A stretch of DNA of 24,386 nt from Hyphochytrium catenoides (GCA_900088475.1 FLMG01004481.1:1-24386); one strand, 5' to 3'. Numbered from the stretch's first letter, positions 1 to 10,725 are shown. Program-made: numbers and translations. The notes: generated by a model not told the origin, from the letters alone.

Positions 1-38
<38 letters not shown>

Positions 39-431
39 GCTCTCTCTCGCTCTCTTTTATGTTGTGTATTTTATAAAAGACAGTAGTAGGGAGAACGCCG
101 TGACTTATCATTGCACCTCCCTATTTTCGGGAGCTGGACACAATTGCGAGAACCAGGTACAGATACTCAAAACAGTAGTAGAACACCCCAGAAACTAACG
201 CTTAACCGGAAATAGCATGTGCACCTCAACACCTCAACGCGTTTTGTACTGACAGAGCCTCATGGCCCTCTTTCCACTCCAAAATCACCGAAAATATCCC
301 AGAGGGACCAAAGACTAAGAATTGGATAAAACAGAACTAGGAGAGGGAGAAAGAGAGAATATTGAGAGAAAGAGGTGCAAGAAAGAAGAGAGTGAAGGTT
401 GAGATGACAGTGGCAGAGTGTAAGGCGTAGT

Positions 432-463
<32 letters not shown>

Positions 464-1909
464 CAGAAAGGGAGAGAGAAAGAGAGACAAGGGCATTGGG
501 AGACTAAGAGCGGATGGTCTCTATAAACCTTAGGATTCAACTGCAAAAAGGGAGCAACTCTGTGCTGGCGTGCTGCCACATCTCCTCCTTGCGCTCTTCT
601 CATCATGACGATCATCGACGACCTCCATACTTTACCGTGAGTCGTAGTGCTCTGGAGAGGACAGTGGGAGAGAGAGGCAAGAGAGAGAAAGACATAGCAA
701 AATGACAGAGAGAAGAAGAGGGCAATTGAGGACGTCTTTGCGGGGAGAGTGGCAAGGAAAGATATCCATCATGATGCTCTCACCTCCAGTGCTCTGCCGC
801 TAGGCTCCTCCTCCGAAGGGCGGCTGCTGCCCTGCTGCCGGGGAACTGACGTTTCATCCCCTTCCTTCCCTCTTCTCCAACTTCCTCTCGCTTTTGTTTC
901 CTCTTCTCGACCGTCTGTCCTTCTTAGCAACTCTTCGAGCAATATTAGGACTACTGGACGTCGTCGAAGTCGAGGGGGCGAGAGATAAGGAGGAAGGAGG
1001 AGAGAGAAAGGGGAAAGAGGAGGGAAAAGAGAACCCGGAGAGAGAAAAAAAGAGAGAGAAAGCGCAATTTGCCCGATGGCCTCAGCTCACTACTATCGTG
1101 GCTGAGAAAAGCCAAGAAGGTCTGTGGCCCGGCGCAAGTGATCTTGTCTGTCGCCCACATCCAGTGCGGAGAGGACGCCTCTGCATCGGAAGCTGGTAGA
1201 CACCGTCCGTTTCCCGGCCTTTCTCTTACTGCGGTCTCTCCTCTCCCGCTCTTTCTTTCTCTCTGTCTCTCAAACTCTCTCTCTGTCTCCCTTTCTGGCT
1301 TACAGAACGAACAGGTTCTTACACAGCCCAGTCTGATGGTATCCGTCGCCTCTGGCTTTTGATGTATCCTATCGCCTCCCTTTCTCTCTCTCTCTCTCTC
1401 ATGTCTCTCTCTCTGCGCCTCATTAGCTTGCCTATCTCCCCGTTCCAGCTCTGTCTCTGCTCCACCTACACTCTTTTGAATGGATGCGAAAAGGGTGCAT
1501 TTCTAGAAACAATATAGCGAAGGAATCCCCAATGTGTCTCTCTGTATCTCTTTCCACCCTTTTCAACCCTTCAATAGTAGAGGACCCTTGGGGTTCACTC
1601 CTCGGTGGTCTACCCTTCTTCTTCTACTCTCTCTCTCTCTCTCTCTTCTTCTCTTTTCCTTGCTATCTCTCTCTCCCGCCCCTCCGCCGCAAACTTTGGT
1701 TTTGCTCTCCGCTGTGTTCCTGTCTCCCACGAGGGGCTGGCCGTCTCCTCCGAAGTCCTCCTCACTTTGCAATCACCAGGCTATCGAACAAGCACTACCA
1801 CTTTGTTTTGACCAAGACAAGCAGGAAGCCTCCCGTCGGCTATCCCTGGTTCTCCCTCTCTCGCTAGGACAGTTATCCTTCTCTTCGTCTCTCCTGATCT
1901 AGAGATACC
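1..1909. other. Low-complexity DNA upstream of the GH6 gene; no firm gene
   Basis: Begins with a CT tract (1-54). Purine-rich (GA) stretches follow at about 340-495, 660-720 and 960-1060, then CT-rich DNA at 1230-1300, 1380-1420 and 1628-1672. Open frames here are mostly Leu/Ser or Arg/Glu translations of the repeats. A short plus-strand stretch at 1069-1198 (LSSLLSWLRKAKKVCGPAQV and on) is less repetitive and could be an exon, but it has no recognised similarity. The GH6 promoter and 5' UTR must lie in the right half. Confidence 0.6.
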
Positions 1910-3109
1910 ATGGTTCGCGTCACGTCTATGATAATGCAAGGCCTGCTTATGGCAGGCCTCACACTGCTTGCCACTAAAACCGAAGCCGAGAGCCTCTTTA
2001 CACTGAGAAGGATCACCTCTGCCTCTTCCAACCCATATGAAGGCAAGCAGCAGTACGTCAACCCACGCTTTGTCAAGCACGTAGACAGCTCCATCGCCAA
2101 GGTTCCTGGCAAGGCTGATGTCCTGCGCAAGGTGCAGATTCTTCCTGTGGCCGTATGGCTGGACAACATTGCCGCCACCACGCAGATCAGAAGCTACCTG
2201 GAAGAGGCTAGACGGCAGCAGAACAACGCTGGAAAGCCCGTGGTTGTCACCTTTGTTATTTATGATCTTCCAAACCGCGACTGCGCTGCTGCTGCCTCCA
2301 ATGGAGAGCTTCTGGTCGCACAGAACGGCCTAGCGCGGTACAAGGCAGAGTACATTGATGTCATTGCCAGAGAGTTCGCCGCCTATCCTGACATCTCTAT
2401 AGCAGGCATCGTGGAGCCTGATTCTCTTCCAAACCTGGTAACCAACCTGGCAACGCCTAAGTGTGCAGAGGCTAGCCAAGCTTACAGAGATGGTGTTGTG
2501 TACACGCTGCAGAAGCTTTCTGCTCTTCCCCACGTCACTCTGTACCTTGATGCCGCTCATGAAGGCTGGCTTGGATGGCCAGACAACCGTAGTGCCTTCG
2601 CCAGACTCGTTGCTGACCTGCTTCAGAGGGCAGGAGGTCCACAGGTTATCCGCGGCTTCGCTACTAACGTTGCCAACTATAACAGCATCTCCACCTTTAC
2701 CAACGGACAGCCTGCTTATCCTATTGACTTTAACCCTGCTTGGAACGAGACCTCCTATGTCCAGCTCTTGAAGGAGTCTATGGACGCTGCGGGAATGCCT
2801 AACATGCGGTTCATCGTTGACACAAGTCGCCAGAGAGTCCTCCCTGTAGAGAACAAGAAGCTCCAGGAGTGGTGCAACATCAAGGGCGCTGGGCTGGGCC
2901 TTCGTCCTACGACTAACCCTCATCCGTTGATGGACGCGTACGTCTGGGTGAAGATCCCTGGAGAGAGTGATGGCACTTCAGATAAGAATGCAGCGCGCTT
3001 TGACTTCCACTGCGCCTCAGCAGATAGCTACCAGCCTTCTCCTGAGGCTGGAGAGTGGAACCATGAGTACTTTATGGGACTGGTGGAGAGAGCGACTCCT
3101 CCTCTTTAG
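1910..3109 (+). CDS. Secreted GH6 cellulase (cellobiohydrolase/endoglucanase), single domain
   Basis: Intronless 399-aa ORF whose ATG sits in an ACCATGG context. Residues 1-26 look like a signal peptide: basic start, hydrophobic core MAGLTLLA, likely cleavage after TEA. The rest is a full glycoside hydrolase family 6 catalytic domain, which cleaves beta-1,4-glucan (cellulose) by inversion. Visible motifs are NPYEG..YVNP (41-52), IYDLPNRDCAA with Y118/D124/C125, VEPDSLPNLV with D171 as the expected general acid, TPKC (C185), the LDAAHEGWLGWP block, ATNVANYN, EWCN (C322), WVKIPGESDGTSD with D354, and FHCA (C368). By analogy with fungal Cel6A, C125-C185 and C322-C368 would pair as disulfides. 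The Cys usually found in the GECDG loop is Ser353 here. There is no carbohydrate-binding module and no linker. Family assignment is secure. Whether it acts as an exo- or endo-enzyme cannot be told from this reading. Confidence 0.95.
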   Translation: MVRVTSMIMQGLLMAGLTLLATKTEAESLFTLRRITSASSNPYEGKQQYVNPRFVKHVDSSIAKVPGKADVLRKVQILPVAVWLDNIAATTQIRSYLEEARRQQNNAGKPVVVTFVIYDLPNRDCAAAASNGELLVAQNGLARYKAEYIDVIAREFAAYPDISIAGIVEPDSLPNLVTNLATPKCAEASQAYRDGVVYTLQKLSALPHVTLYLDAAHEGWLGWPDNRSAFARLVADLLQRAGGPQVIRGFATNVANYNSISTFTNGQPAYPIDFNPAWNETSYVQLLKESMDAAGMPNMRFIVDTSRQRVLPVENKKLQEWCNIKGAGLGLRPTTNPHPLMDAYVWVKIPGESDGTSDKNAARFDFHCASADSYQPSPEAGEWNHEYFMGLVERATPPL

Positions 3110-3361
3110 ATAATGGAGAAAGAGAGAGAAGGAGGACAGGTGAAGGGAGAGCAACTTTTCAAAGGAAGAGAGAGAACTCGGACCGGCATCTCTTTGCCTC
3201 TCCCCTTTTTTATATTAGACAGCCTTGATGGGCCTTCTGTCTTTCAGTTCCGATGGAGAGAAGAAGAAGAAAGAGAAATGCTGCTGCTGGGGCTTGACTG
3301 CGTGAGAGAGCAAGTCGCAACCCTCTGCCTTTATAAATGGACATCCTGTCTTTTTGTTTAC

Positions 3362-3367
3362 AATAAA
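3362..3367 (+). promoter_or_regulatory. Candidate polyadenylation signal of the GH6 gene
   Basis: An AATAAA hexamer lies about 250 nt after the GH6 stop codon, just before the sequence turns strongly pyrimidine-rich. It is the first canonical signal downstream of the gene. Position and motif only; no transcript evidence. Confidence 0.4.
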
Positions 3368-4369
3368 GAAGTTATTTTGAAGCACTCTCGTCCCCTCTCC
3401 CATTTCCTTTCGCTCTCTCTCTTCTCACACATATTTTTCTACACTCTTCCTTGTCTTCTTCTTCTTCTTTTCTCTGATCTCCTCTTCCTCTTATCTCTAT
3501 TACATTGACTAATGACACTTTCTCATATGACTGCTGGCGTCGGTGTAGGGCACTTACGAGCCTCCTCTACCTTATAAAATATAAAGCTACGGCCCATTTT
3601 AATGAAAACATAGCTACTGCAGGTAGTTGTTTCTGACGCAGAGAAAGAGGAAGTTAGTCTACTGGTCGCTCTCTCATGATCTGGCATTCGTCCTGGGCTT
3701 TTGCACACTGACTGTAGGAAAGAGTGGTGAGCGCTGCAGCGTCGAACTCTTACCCAGCTGTGACAATCGATCATCGCTCCCTTGTCCAAGACTATCTCTT
3801 ATCTTCTCCAGGTCGTGGCCTTTCCCTCTTTTTTACCCGATGCTATGGCTGTCTTGCCTAGAGTTTTTCTCGTCCACCCTTCTTACCCGTTCTTCCCCAT
3901 GTGTTCCTTACTGTCTTCTTTCCGACAGGTGCAATGTCTTTTCTCTCTCTCTTTGAACTCTCTCTCTCTCTCTCTCTCTCTTGCTCCCCTCAAGCTCCTC
4001 TGCCATCACTTGTCATCATCATCATCATCACTATCGCGGACTGGTCGGCCAGCGGCGGCAGCAGCAAGGGAAGGAAGCAGCCCATCCTCCTCCTCTCCCT
4101 CTCAGAGATCAAAAGTCAAAAGAAGCGTCTCTGATGCGGAACAAGAAAAACTGATTCTGGACCTGGGGGAGTTCTGGGTTTAAATGGATCCCGACCACGG
4201 ACCTCATCTATTCCTGACATTGCTATCCTTTGCGCCTATTATTTGTGATATTAAGGCATCTCTTCTGAATAGCCTAGGTAGAATCGCTGCAGCTCGTCCT
4301 CACTTTGATAGAGAGAGAGAGAGAGAGAAGGTTTGGACCAGAAAAGCATTGATTTTATGGAGAACGGTC

Positions 4370-4500
4370 CTCTCTCTCTCTTTCTCTCTCTTTCTTTCCC
4401 TGTCTCTCTTTCTCTCCTCTTTCTTTCTCTCTTTCTCTCTCTTTCTTTCTCTCTTTCTCTCTCTCTCTTTCTCTCTCTGTCTCTGTCTCTGTCTCTGTCT
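4370..4500 (+). repeat. Compound CT / TTTC microsatellite ending in a (TCTCTG)n run
   Basis: CT dinucleotides interrupted every few units by TTTC, finishing with four tandem copies of TCTCTG or its permutation GTCTCT before TTGG at 4500. Confidence 0.85.
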
Positions 4501-4710
4501 TGGAAAAGGTAAGGCTTTCTGTCTTCCCCCTTTTCTTTCCTCTCACTTTCTGTATTATTCTTGGCACTGTGCTCCAGCCAGCTCTCTTTCTCTCTCACTC
4601 CCTCTCTTCGCTTGGCCACCAGGTGTGCCCAGGTTTCTTATTTGTAAAGAGTGTTATGTTCCCTGTTCGGTTTGTGTTGGGTGTTGGGTGGGGCTAGGGC
4701 TTCCCTCACC

Positions 4711-4797
4711 CTCTTTCTCTCTCTTTTTCTCTCTCTCTCTTTCTCTTTCTCTCTCTCTTTCTCTCTCTCTTCCTCTCTCTCTCCCTCTCTCTCTTTC
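4711..4797 (+). repeat. CT-rich microsatellite
   Basis: About 85 bp of CTCTCTTT-type repeats without a single purine over most of its length. Confidence 0.85.
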
Positions 4798-5610
4798 TTC
4801 CACTAATATCTTTCAATTAAAATTATCTGTAAAATGCTACGCTAAGGAATTACTCTGTCTCTCACAATTTGCTTTCAGTTCTACTCTGTCTTGTAACTTT
4901 TGTATTCCTCCTTTTGTAAGGTGCCTTGCTCTGTCTTGCGCTGTCTCCACCTCACTCTTTGCCTCTTTTTTTCTCTTTCTCCAGTTTCTTGCTCTTTCTG
5001 AAGCTCGATTTCTGAAGCCTTGATCACCGATAGATCTTCAGAGCTCTGCCGCTTGCCTGAGCTTCAGATGGGCAGGGTCTGCATAGAGAGAGACAGGGAA
5101 AGCCGATTATTGCTGTCTCTATCTTCAGAAGTCGCCGTTCTCTAGTCAGTTTGCTCGCTGGTCTGGCGCAATTATTGCCAGCAAAGTCCTTGGAAACCGC
5201 CCAGTTCAGTAGCATCTATCTATTAACTCTCTCTCTCTCTCTCTCTCTCTCTTGCCAACGTTGAGGAGACTCACAAGACTCTTTCTTCCCTGCCAACACG
5301 TATCGGAGGACAATCTGTTTCTTTTTGGCTTCTGCCGCGGGACTTCCAGGCCAAAACCAGGATGAGAGAAGGCAGGCTTGTTGCCTACGTGGGTCGATAT
5401 ACTGTCAGCGGTTGGATAAGAATCTGATTGCTTATAAACACTTGGAAAAGGGGGAGAGATAAGAGGAGAGAGAGAGCAAAAGAGAGACACAGCTCTTCCC
5501 TTCTCCTTCCCCTTACGTTATCACCTGTTCAACTCTCTCCTCTCTGAATCCATCCAAGCCCCTCCGTCCGCCTCCAATAACAGGGGCGAGCGAGACATCC
5601 TCTGCTTCCA

Positions 5611-5902
5611 ATGACAGAGTATGAAGTTGTATGGGGCAATCAAGATCTCGGTTGCACTCTAAGAGAAGGAGGACCGGGAGGATGCCCCATCGTTGGCCGC
5701 ATCACGCGCAGAGATGCTGTTGCAGCTACGTCAGGAGTCAGAAGCGGGCACTTGCTGGTCGCCGTCAATGGCAGAGAGACGTCCCGGATTGGCTATGATA
5801 GCACGGTGGATCTGTTGAAGAATCTTCCTCGGCCAGGTAAGAAGCAGGTCCTGTGGCCCTTAGGATAATGGTCCCGACTTCTTTCTCCCTCCTGTTCTAG
5901 TG

Positions 5903-5940
<38 letters not shown>

Positions 5941-6249
5941 ACGCACTTCACTTTGCTTCCCTCTCTTGGAGTGCCTCTCTCGGGTCCGGTCTGTCGATCT
6001 CTCTTATACTGTTTGGAGCTCAGCCAAAGCTCTCTCCGTTGTGTGGAGCAGAAGCTTCTATGCGCATCCATCTCGATAGGATTGTGCGTGTTCGTTTCCT
6101 GGTCTCTTCTGAGTCATACTTCTTGCGTGAATGCCTTTGCCTGATCTCTGGCTTTAGTCTGGGTTCTGTTCTAGGTTAAGATGGAGATTATGACCTCCTT
6201 CTAATGGGTTCTCTTACTCTCTTTCCTTGGCTCTTTCTCTCTCTCCCTC

Positions 6250-6286
<37 letters not shown>

Positions 6287-8525
6287 TGCCGTCATCCTCC
6301 CTTAACTGCTGGCTGTTTCTTTAGGTGTCTTGAGATTTTTAGCTCCAGCAGGCGATGCTCCTCCAGGCAAAGCTGTCCCTCGGGACGAGTACACAGTAGT
6401 CTGGGAAGAGGGAAAGCTGGGCATTGTGTTCACGCCAGGAGGACAAGAAGTGCTAAACCTTCCTTGTGTCAAGCAGCTGACAGGTGAGGGGAAGATGAGG
6501 AGAAGGGGAAAGAGAGAGTGAGAGAGAGAGAGCAGAGTATGGTGTGAAGAGCTTGCGAATGGATGGGGCAAGGCATGACAAGCAGAGCAAGAGAACGCGG
6601 ACGAGGCGCCAGGCTGGTAAAGAGAAAGACGTCGTAGGACAGGTGTACGATGAGACGAGATGCCGAGCACGAACCTGTCATTTCATCCTCTATTGATCAC
6701 GTGGCTTTGTTTTCCTGCGTTAGCCGAACCTGACCCATGTGTCTTCCCTTTGTCGCCACTGGCTCTTTCTCTCTCTCTCTCTCCATTCGCAGGACACGGT
6801 CGCTCTGGCAGCATCGCTAGGGTAAAGCTAGGGGACTTGCTAATCTCAGTGAATCAGAACCAAGCCAGCAGGCTGGGCTACCAAGGCAGCATAGACTTGC
6901 TCAAAGTAGTTGGCAAGCCTTGCATCTTGCGCTTCAAGGTCCAGAAGTCCTTGCGCTCTGCGTCCGCAGTCACAGGGAGAATAGTCCCAGAAAATAGCAT
7001 TATTCCTCCGCGTTTCTCTGCCCCTCCAACAGTTCAAAGAGGAGGAAAGTATGGGGGCTCCAGCGCAAGAGAAGGAGAAGAGTACGACGTGGTGTGGAGA
7101 GAGGGTAACCTGGGCCTCACGCTGAAGCCCAACATCAGCAATATTCCTTTCATTAGCCGTAAGAGTGGCAACGGAGACGGAGCAGAAGGCTTTGAACTTG
7201 CTCATGAAGGCGATGAACTCATAGCAGTGAATGGAATCCGGCCCTCTCGGGACTTCTATCAGACAATGGCGATGGTCAAGTCGGCCAAGCAGTCAGGGAA
7301 GCCTGTCGTACTAAGATTTAAAGCTGGAGTAGGGGCCTCTGAGAGGCAAGGAAGTGACTCGTACCCTCGTTCTTCGCGAGGCTCGGGCTCTTCAGAAGAT
7401 TGGAAAGGCTCATCCACGTCAACAGGAGCTCTTCCCCTTCCATCCTCGGGTGCTGTGGTTGCAGGCGGCCCACAAAGTAGTATAGCCAAGCGCTTTGCGG
7501 CTGGCGTTGTACCAGACGCTCGGCTCCCTCCTCCTCCACCAGTGATTCCTCTCCCTCCTCCTGGCATGAACCCTGAAGTCTACGAGTATTTCCTTCACCA
7601 GCAAAGAGAGGCAGAAAAGAGGCTTGCACAGTATGATGAGGAACTACGCAGAGCAGCGCAAGAGAGGGAGAGATTGGCCAAGCTTCTCCAGGAGAAACAG
7701 CGGCAGGTAGCAGAGGCAGAAGATGACTATGGAAAGCAAGTGTTGGACACAGCCAAAAACATTCTCTCCTCTCCTTCTCGCATGTCAATGCTTAGCCCTG
7801 GCATTCCACCACAGGCGTCCACTCCTCTTTCTCCAGCCTCCTTAAGCAACTACGGCTCTCCTTCTGTCTCATCACCGAAGAGAAAAGGATCTGTCCCTAA
7901 GACCAGAGACCCGAAGAAGAAGGCTCTCATCAATGAGCTTCACGCTATTCTAGGCCTTCCAAAGCTAGGGCAGAAGAAGAAGTGCTCACAATGTGGGAAA
8001 GAAGAGACAGAGGAAGAGCCACTAGAGCAGGATGAGTCCGATATGCGCTGGTACTGCACAAAGTGTTTAGACGAATACTATGCAGAGCAGAGAGAGTTAG
8101 AAGAGCAATGGAGAAAGGAGCAAGAAGAGCTAGCAAGAAAGCAGAGAGAAGAGTACGAGGCTGCTTTAGCGCAAGAAGAACAAGAGGAAGCACAAGAAGC
8201 AGAAGAGGAAGTACTTCGTGAGCAAAAGCAGAAAGAGGTGGAAGATCTACAAAAGAAGCATCTTCTGGCTAAGATTGCCGCTGAGAACGCGGCGATGCAG
8301 CGGCGTATAGAGCAGGAGGAGGAGGCATTGAGCCGAGTAACCTCGGCGGCAGGAAAGATCCATGAGAACCAGTCAGAACTTACTGATGAACAGATTCTAC
8401 AACTCTCCTCTGCTATAGAGAAGGCGGAGGAGGAAGAGTTTAGTGAGGTTAGTGAGGACGAAGTAGACAGTGAAGCAGAGGGAGAGGGAGGAGAAGGAGA
8501 GCAGGATGACTCGGTTTGGCTATGA
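5611..8525 (+). CDS. Triple-PDZ scaffold protein with C4 zinc-binding-like motif and coiled coils
   Basis: Exons 5611-5836, 6325-6483 and 6793-8525 (introns GTAAGA..TTTAG and GTGAGG..CGCAG, both phase 1) join to a 705-aa protein. Three PDZ-like domains start with the same signature: YEVVW..DLGCTL (about 3-82), YTVVW..KLGIVF (98-178) and YDVVW..NLGLTL (226-307). Each has a GdxLxxVN turn and ends in hxRF. Splicing rebuilds the last strand of PDZ1 (RPG/VLRF) and the middle of PDZ2 (QLTG/HGRSG), which supports the exon model. A proline-rich stretch (about 372-386) is followed by a charged coiled coil, a C526-x2-C529..C550-x2-C553 motif (CSQC..WYCTKC) likely to bind zinc, a second long Glu/Lys coiled coil, and a very acidic C-terminus ending DSVWL. 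Probably a cytoplasmic scaffold. PDZ domains bind C-terminal peptides; partners are unknown and I recognise no named orthologue. Confidence 0.88.
6233..6287 (+). repeat. CT microsatellite in intron 1 of the PDZ gene
   Basis: Pure or nearly pure (CT)n just upstream of the TTTAG acceptor; a similar tract lies at 5911-5941 near the 5' part of the same intron. Confidence 0.85.
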
Positions 8526-9223
8526 GAGGAGTTAGACTGTGTACTAAGCGTGTCCTTTCCTCTCTTGCTCGACGTGTCCGGTCGAGATCGTCTCTCTCTC
8601 TCTCTAGCAGTAACTGTTTTCTAAAGACTATTATGTAGACCATGATCCTCCGCCTGTCATTACACGGCTGTAGGGAGGCATAACCCTCTTTTGCATCTCT
8701 CTCTCTCTGCCGGCTCGCTTCTTCTTCTCTCCATGCTTGTGATACACTTGCCGCTTGGTCGTGTCGTCTAAGCGTTCATGCGAAGAAAGTACTCTAAAGA
8801 AGTTGGCACACTTTTGTTCTATCCTCATCTCTGCCGTTATCGACCTGCTTCCTCTCCATCCACGCTATTTAACTCTCTCCTTTTCTCCCATGCGTCCGGT
8901 TTTCCGACCCACAATCGCTACTGAATAGTCATACGCCGGTACGGTCGACCTCCACTTTATTAGCCAGGTTATCATCCTCATGCAGCCGTTAGGACGGCCG
9001 AAAACATGGGTGGATGCCCGCTGAACGATTGCTGATCGGACGCCGAGGGTTCCACGAGGAGGAAGAAGGGCTCTACCGCGGTAGGAGCATTAGAGGGACT
9101 ATTGCGACTTTGCTATAGATTCTTGGCGAGCTAGCTGGGACATGTAGGGGGCAACACGGGCGAAAACGATAAGAGAGAGGAGAAGGAGGGCTGCTGACAC
9201 TCAAGTTACACGGCAATGCAGTC
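8526..9223. other. Convergent intergenic region between the PDZ and WW genes
   Basis: Contains the 3' UTRs of two facing genes. No open frame resembles a gene. A 12-bp perfect palindrome (CTACCGCGGTAG) lies at 9073-9084. Confidence 0.6.
8956..8961 (-). promoter_or_regulatory. Candidate polyadenylation signal of the WW-domain gene
   Basis: TTTATT on the plus strand (AATAAA on the minus) lies about 265 nt beyond the stop of the minus-strand WW gene. Motif and position only. Confidence 0.25.
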
Positions 9224-10725
9224 CTATCGCACAAGCCATTTGCCTCCAGTTGAGTCTGTGTCTTTGTCCACAGCCTTGAGGTTCTGCACCATTTCGAGAT
9301 ACTTCCTCTGAGCACTGGAGGATAGCTCTTTCTGTCTCTTCGCTTCCTGCTCCTCTTTCTTCTTTTTAGCCGCCTCTTTCTCCTTCTTTTTCTGAAGCGC
9401 GGCAGCTAGTCTCTGTTGCAAGAGATCATTGTGCTTTGGCTGTGAGTCTACCTCCTCCGCCGCCGCCGAGACCGCGGTCTCCCTTTCTCCGTTGCTTCCC
9501 TTCTTGACAGGAAGTTCTGTTGGAGAGGCGTCACCCTCGCGTTTCCTAGATTGTATGGGCCTTCATGGTGAGATAGAGAAGGTACTTCTAGCAGAAGAGC
9601 TCAATAGCAGAAGGAGGTGCACAGAAAGGCAGTCTGTCAATAAAGAGCAGCCTGGGCATGTGAGGATGGAAAGGAAGTAGGAAGCAGGCGTACGGAGATG
9701 GCGAGAGCCATTTAGAAATGATTGAAGTGACGGAGAGCGAGCCATATCCACGCTCTATCGCGCTAGAGGCAAGCGAGAGCCGGCTGGAAGGTATCTGCAC
9801 CTCTTTTGTCCACTATTGGGACTTGATGATCTGTCAGGTCGGCTTGATGACGCCAGACTCGATGCGGGAGGCGCAACCGCGTCCACATTCTTCTTTGGCT
9901 TGTCTAAAGAGGAAGAAGAGGATGCTGACGGTCCCTCCACCCGAGCTGCTTCTCTAGGTGCTACCGGGGTCGCTCCTTGTCGCTGCAGAGCTAAAAACTA
10001 CTCCAAGAACGGTCAGAGACGAAGTCGGTGCAGAGAAGAATGGGGATGGCTAAGTGAAAGGAGAAACTAGTAGAGAGAGAGCGCCTTCCTGATGTTCCGG
10101 GTGAGCGTTCGTATCGGCTGCGTGGTTCTAAAATCTTAAGCTCGAACAACACGGATCCGTAAGAAAGAGGAGGAAGCCAACCTTTGCCATAAAGCTGCCG
10201 TCATTTGAGAAGAGTTCTTGAGCTGGGGCAGGCGGAGCTGGTGGGACTGCTGCTGGTGGTGCGTTAGAGGCCGAAGAAGGAGATGCGGAAGTGTCCCTCG
10301 TGCCAGCGGGAGGAGTGGCAGGCTTCTCACTTTCTGGTCGATTCCACGAGCATTCTCCAGTCTTGATGTTCATGAAATAAACCCGCTAGATAGCAAAGGA
10401 GGAACCGATGGAGACCCATGTCAATAACAGGAACCGATGGAGACGGAGTGGAATGGCAAGCATTGGAGCAAGGGGCAGGCCAAGGGATAAGAAAATTGAT
10501 AGACCCTAGGTATAAATAGCGCCGGAGCGCCAGTTGATAAAGGCTCGGAAGCTCTAAGAGTACGTGTAGAGCGTAAGGCAGGGCGACTTATGCAAGAATG
10601 GAGCTGCCTCAGCCCCATAAAAGGGCAACAGGATCAAAGAATGGAAGCAAACCAAAATTGCGTACCCCATCGCCAGTCCGCCTCTCCTCCCAGCCCGCCT
10701 TTGATGGCTGAGATTTGCCAGCCAT
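9224..10725 (-). CDS. WW-domain protein with basic coiled-coil C-terminus
   Basis: Four exons read on the minus strand: 10725-10666, 10385-10182, 9982-9801 and 9545-9224. All junctions are GT..AG and keep frame, giving 255 aa. The start ATG (10725) is preceded in frame by a stop. Exons 1 and 2 together build a WW domain that no single ORF contains: W12 in AGWEERR, then GDG/RVYFMN, then the second Trp W34 and P37 in GECSWNRPE. WW domains bind proline-rich ligands. The middle is Ala/Pro/Ser-rich and probably disordered. Residues from about 180 are Lys/Glu-rich and helical (QKKKEKEAAKKKKEEQ), followed by the short end KDTDSTGGKWLVR. Single-WW proteins with a charged helix are common in splicing and transcription factors, but I do not recognise the orthologue. 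It is divergently oriented to the Nup107 gene, with starts about 850 nt apart. Confidence 0.85.
10401..10444 (+). repeat. 15-bp perfect direct repeat in intron 1 of the WW gene
   Basis: GGAACCGATGGAGAC occurs at 10401-10415 and again at 10430-10444, within 20 to 60 nt of the exon 2 acceptor on the minus strand. Confidence 0.8.

Larger units (their letters stand above)
3110..5610. other. 2.5-kb intergenic region dominated by pyrimidine tracts
   Basis: Holds the GH6 3' UTR (purine-rich just after the stop), then CT-rich blocks at 3957-3982, 4370-4500, 4711-4797 and 5227-5252. A small open segment near 4100-4183 ends in SVSDAEQEKLILDLGEFWV and looks more protein-like than its surroundings, but no gene model could be built around it. 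The 85-aa and 279-aa frames here are translations of repeats. Confidence 0.6.

Noticed and set aside
2330-2923. 197-aa minus-strand frame
   Set aside because: Lies entirely antisense to the well-supported GH6 gene and shows no protein family.
4251-4619. Minus-strand Arg/Glu-rich frame
   Set aside because: Translation of the complement of the CT tract; an RERERE pattern is expected from a GA repeat.
4184-5023. 279-aa plus-strand open frame
   Set aside because: It is almost wholly Ser/Leu/Phe from CT-rich repeats, with no domain and no conserved start context.
7318-7788. 156-aa minus-strand frame
   Set aside because: Antisense shadow of the PDZ gene's exon 3.
10505-10540. TATAAAT followed by a GC-rich hairpin (GCGCCGGAGCGC)
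   Set aside because: Looks like a promoter or small RNA at first sight, but it falls inside intron 1 of the WW gene and no transcript or known RNA fold could be supported.
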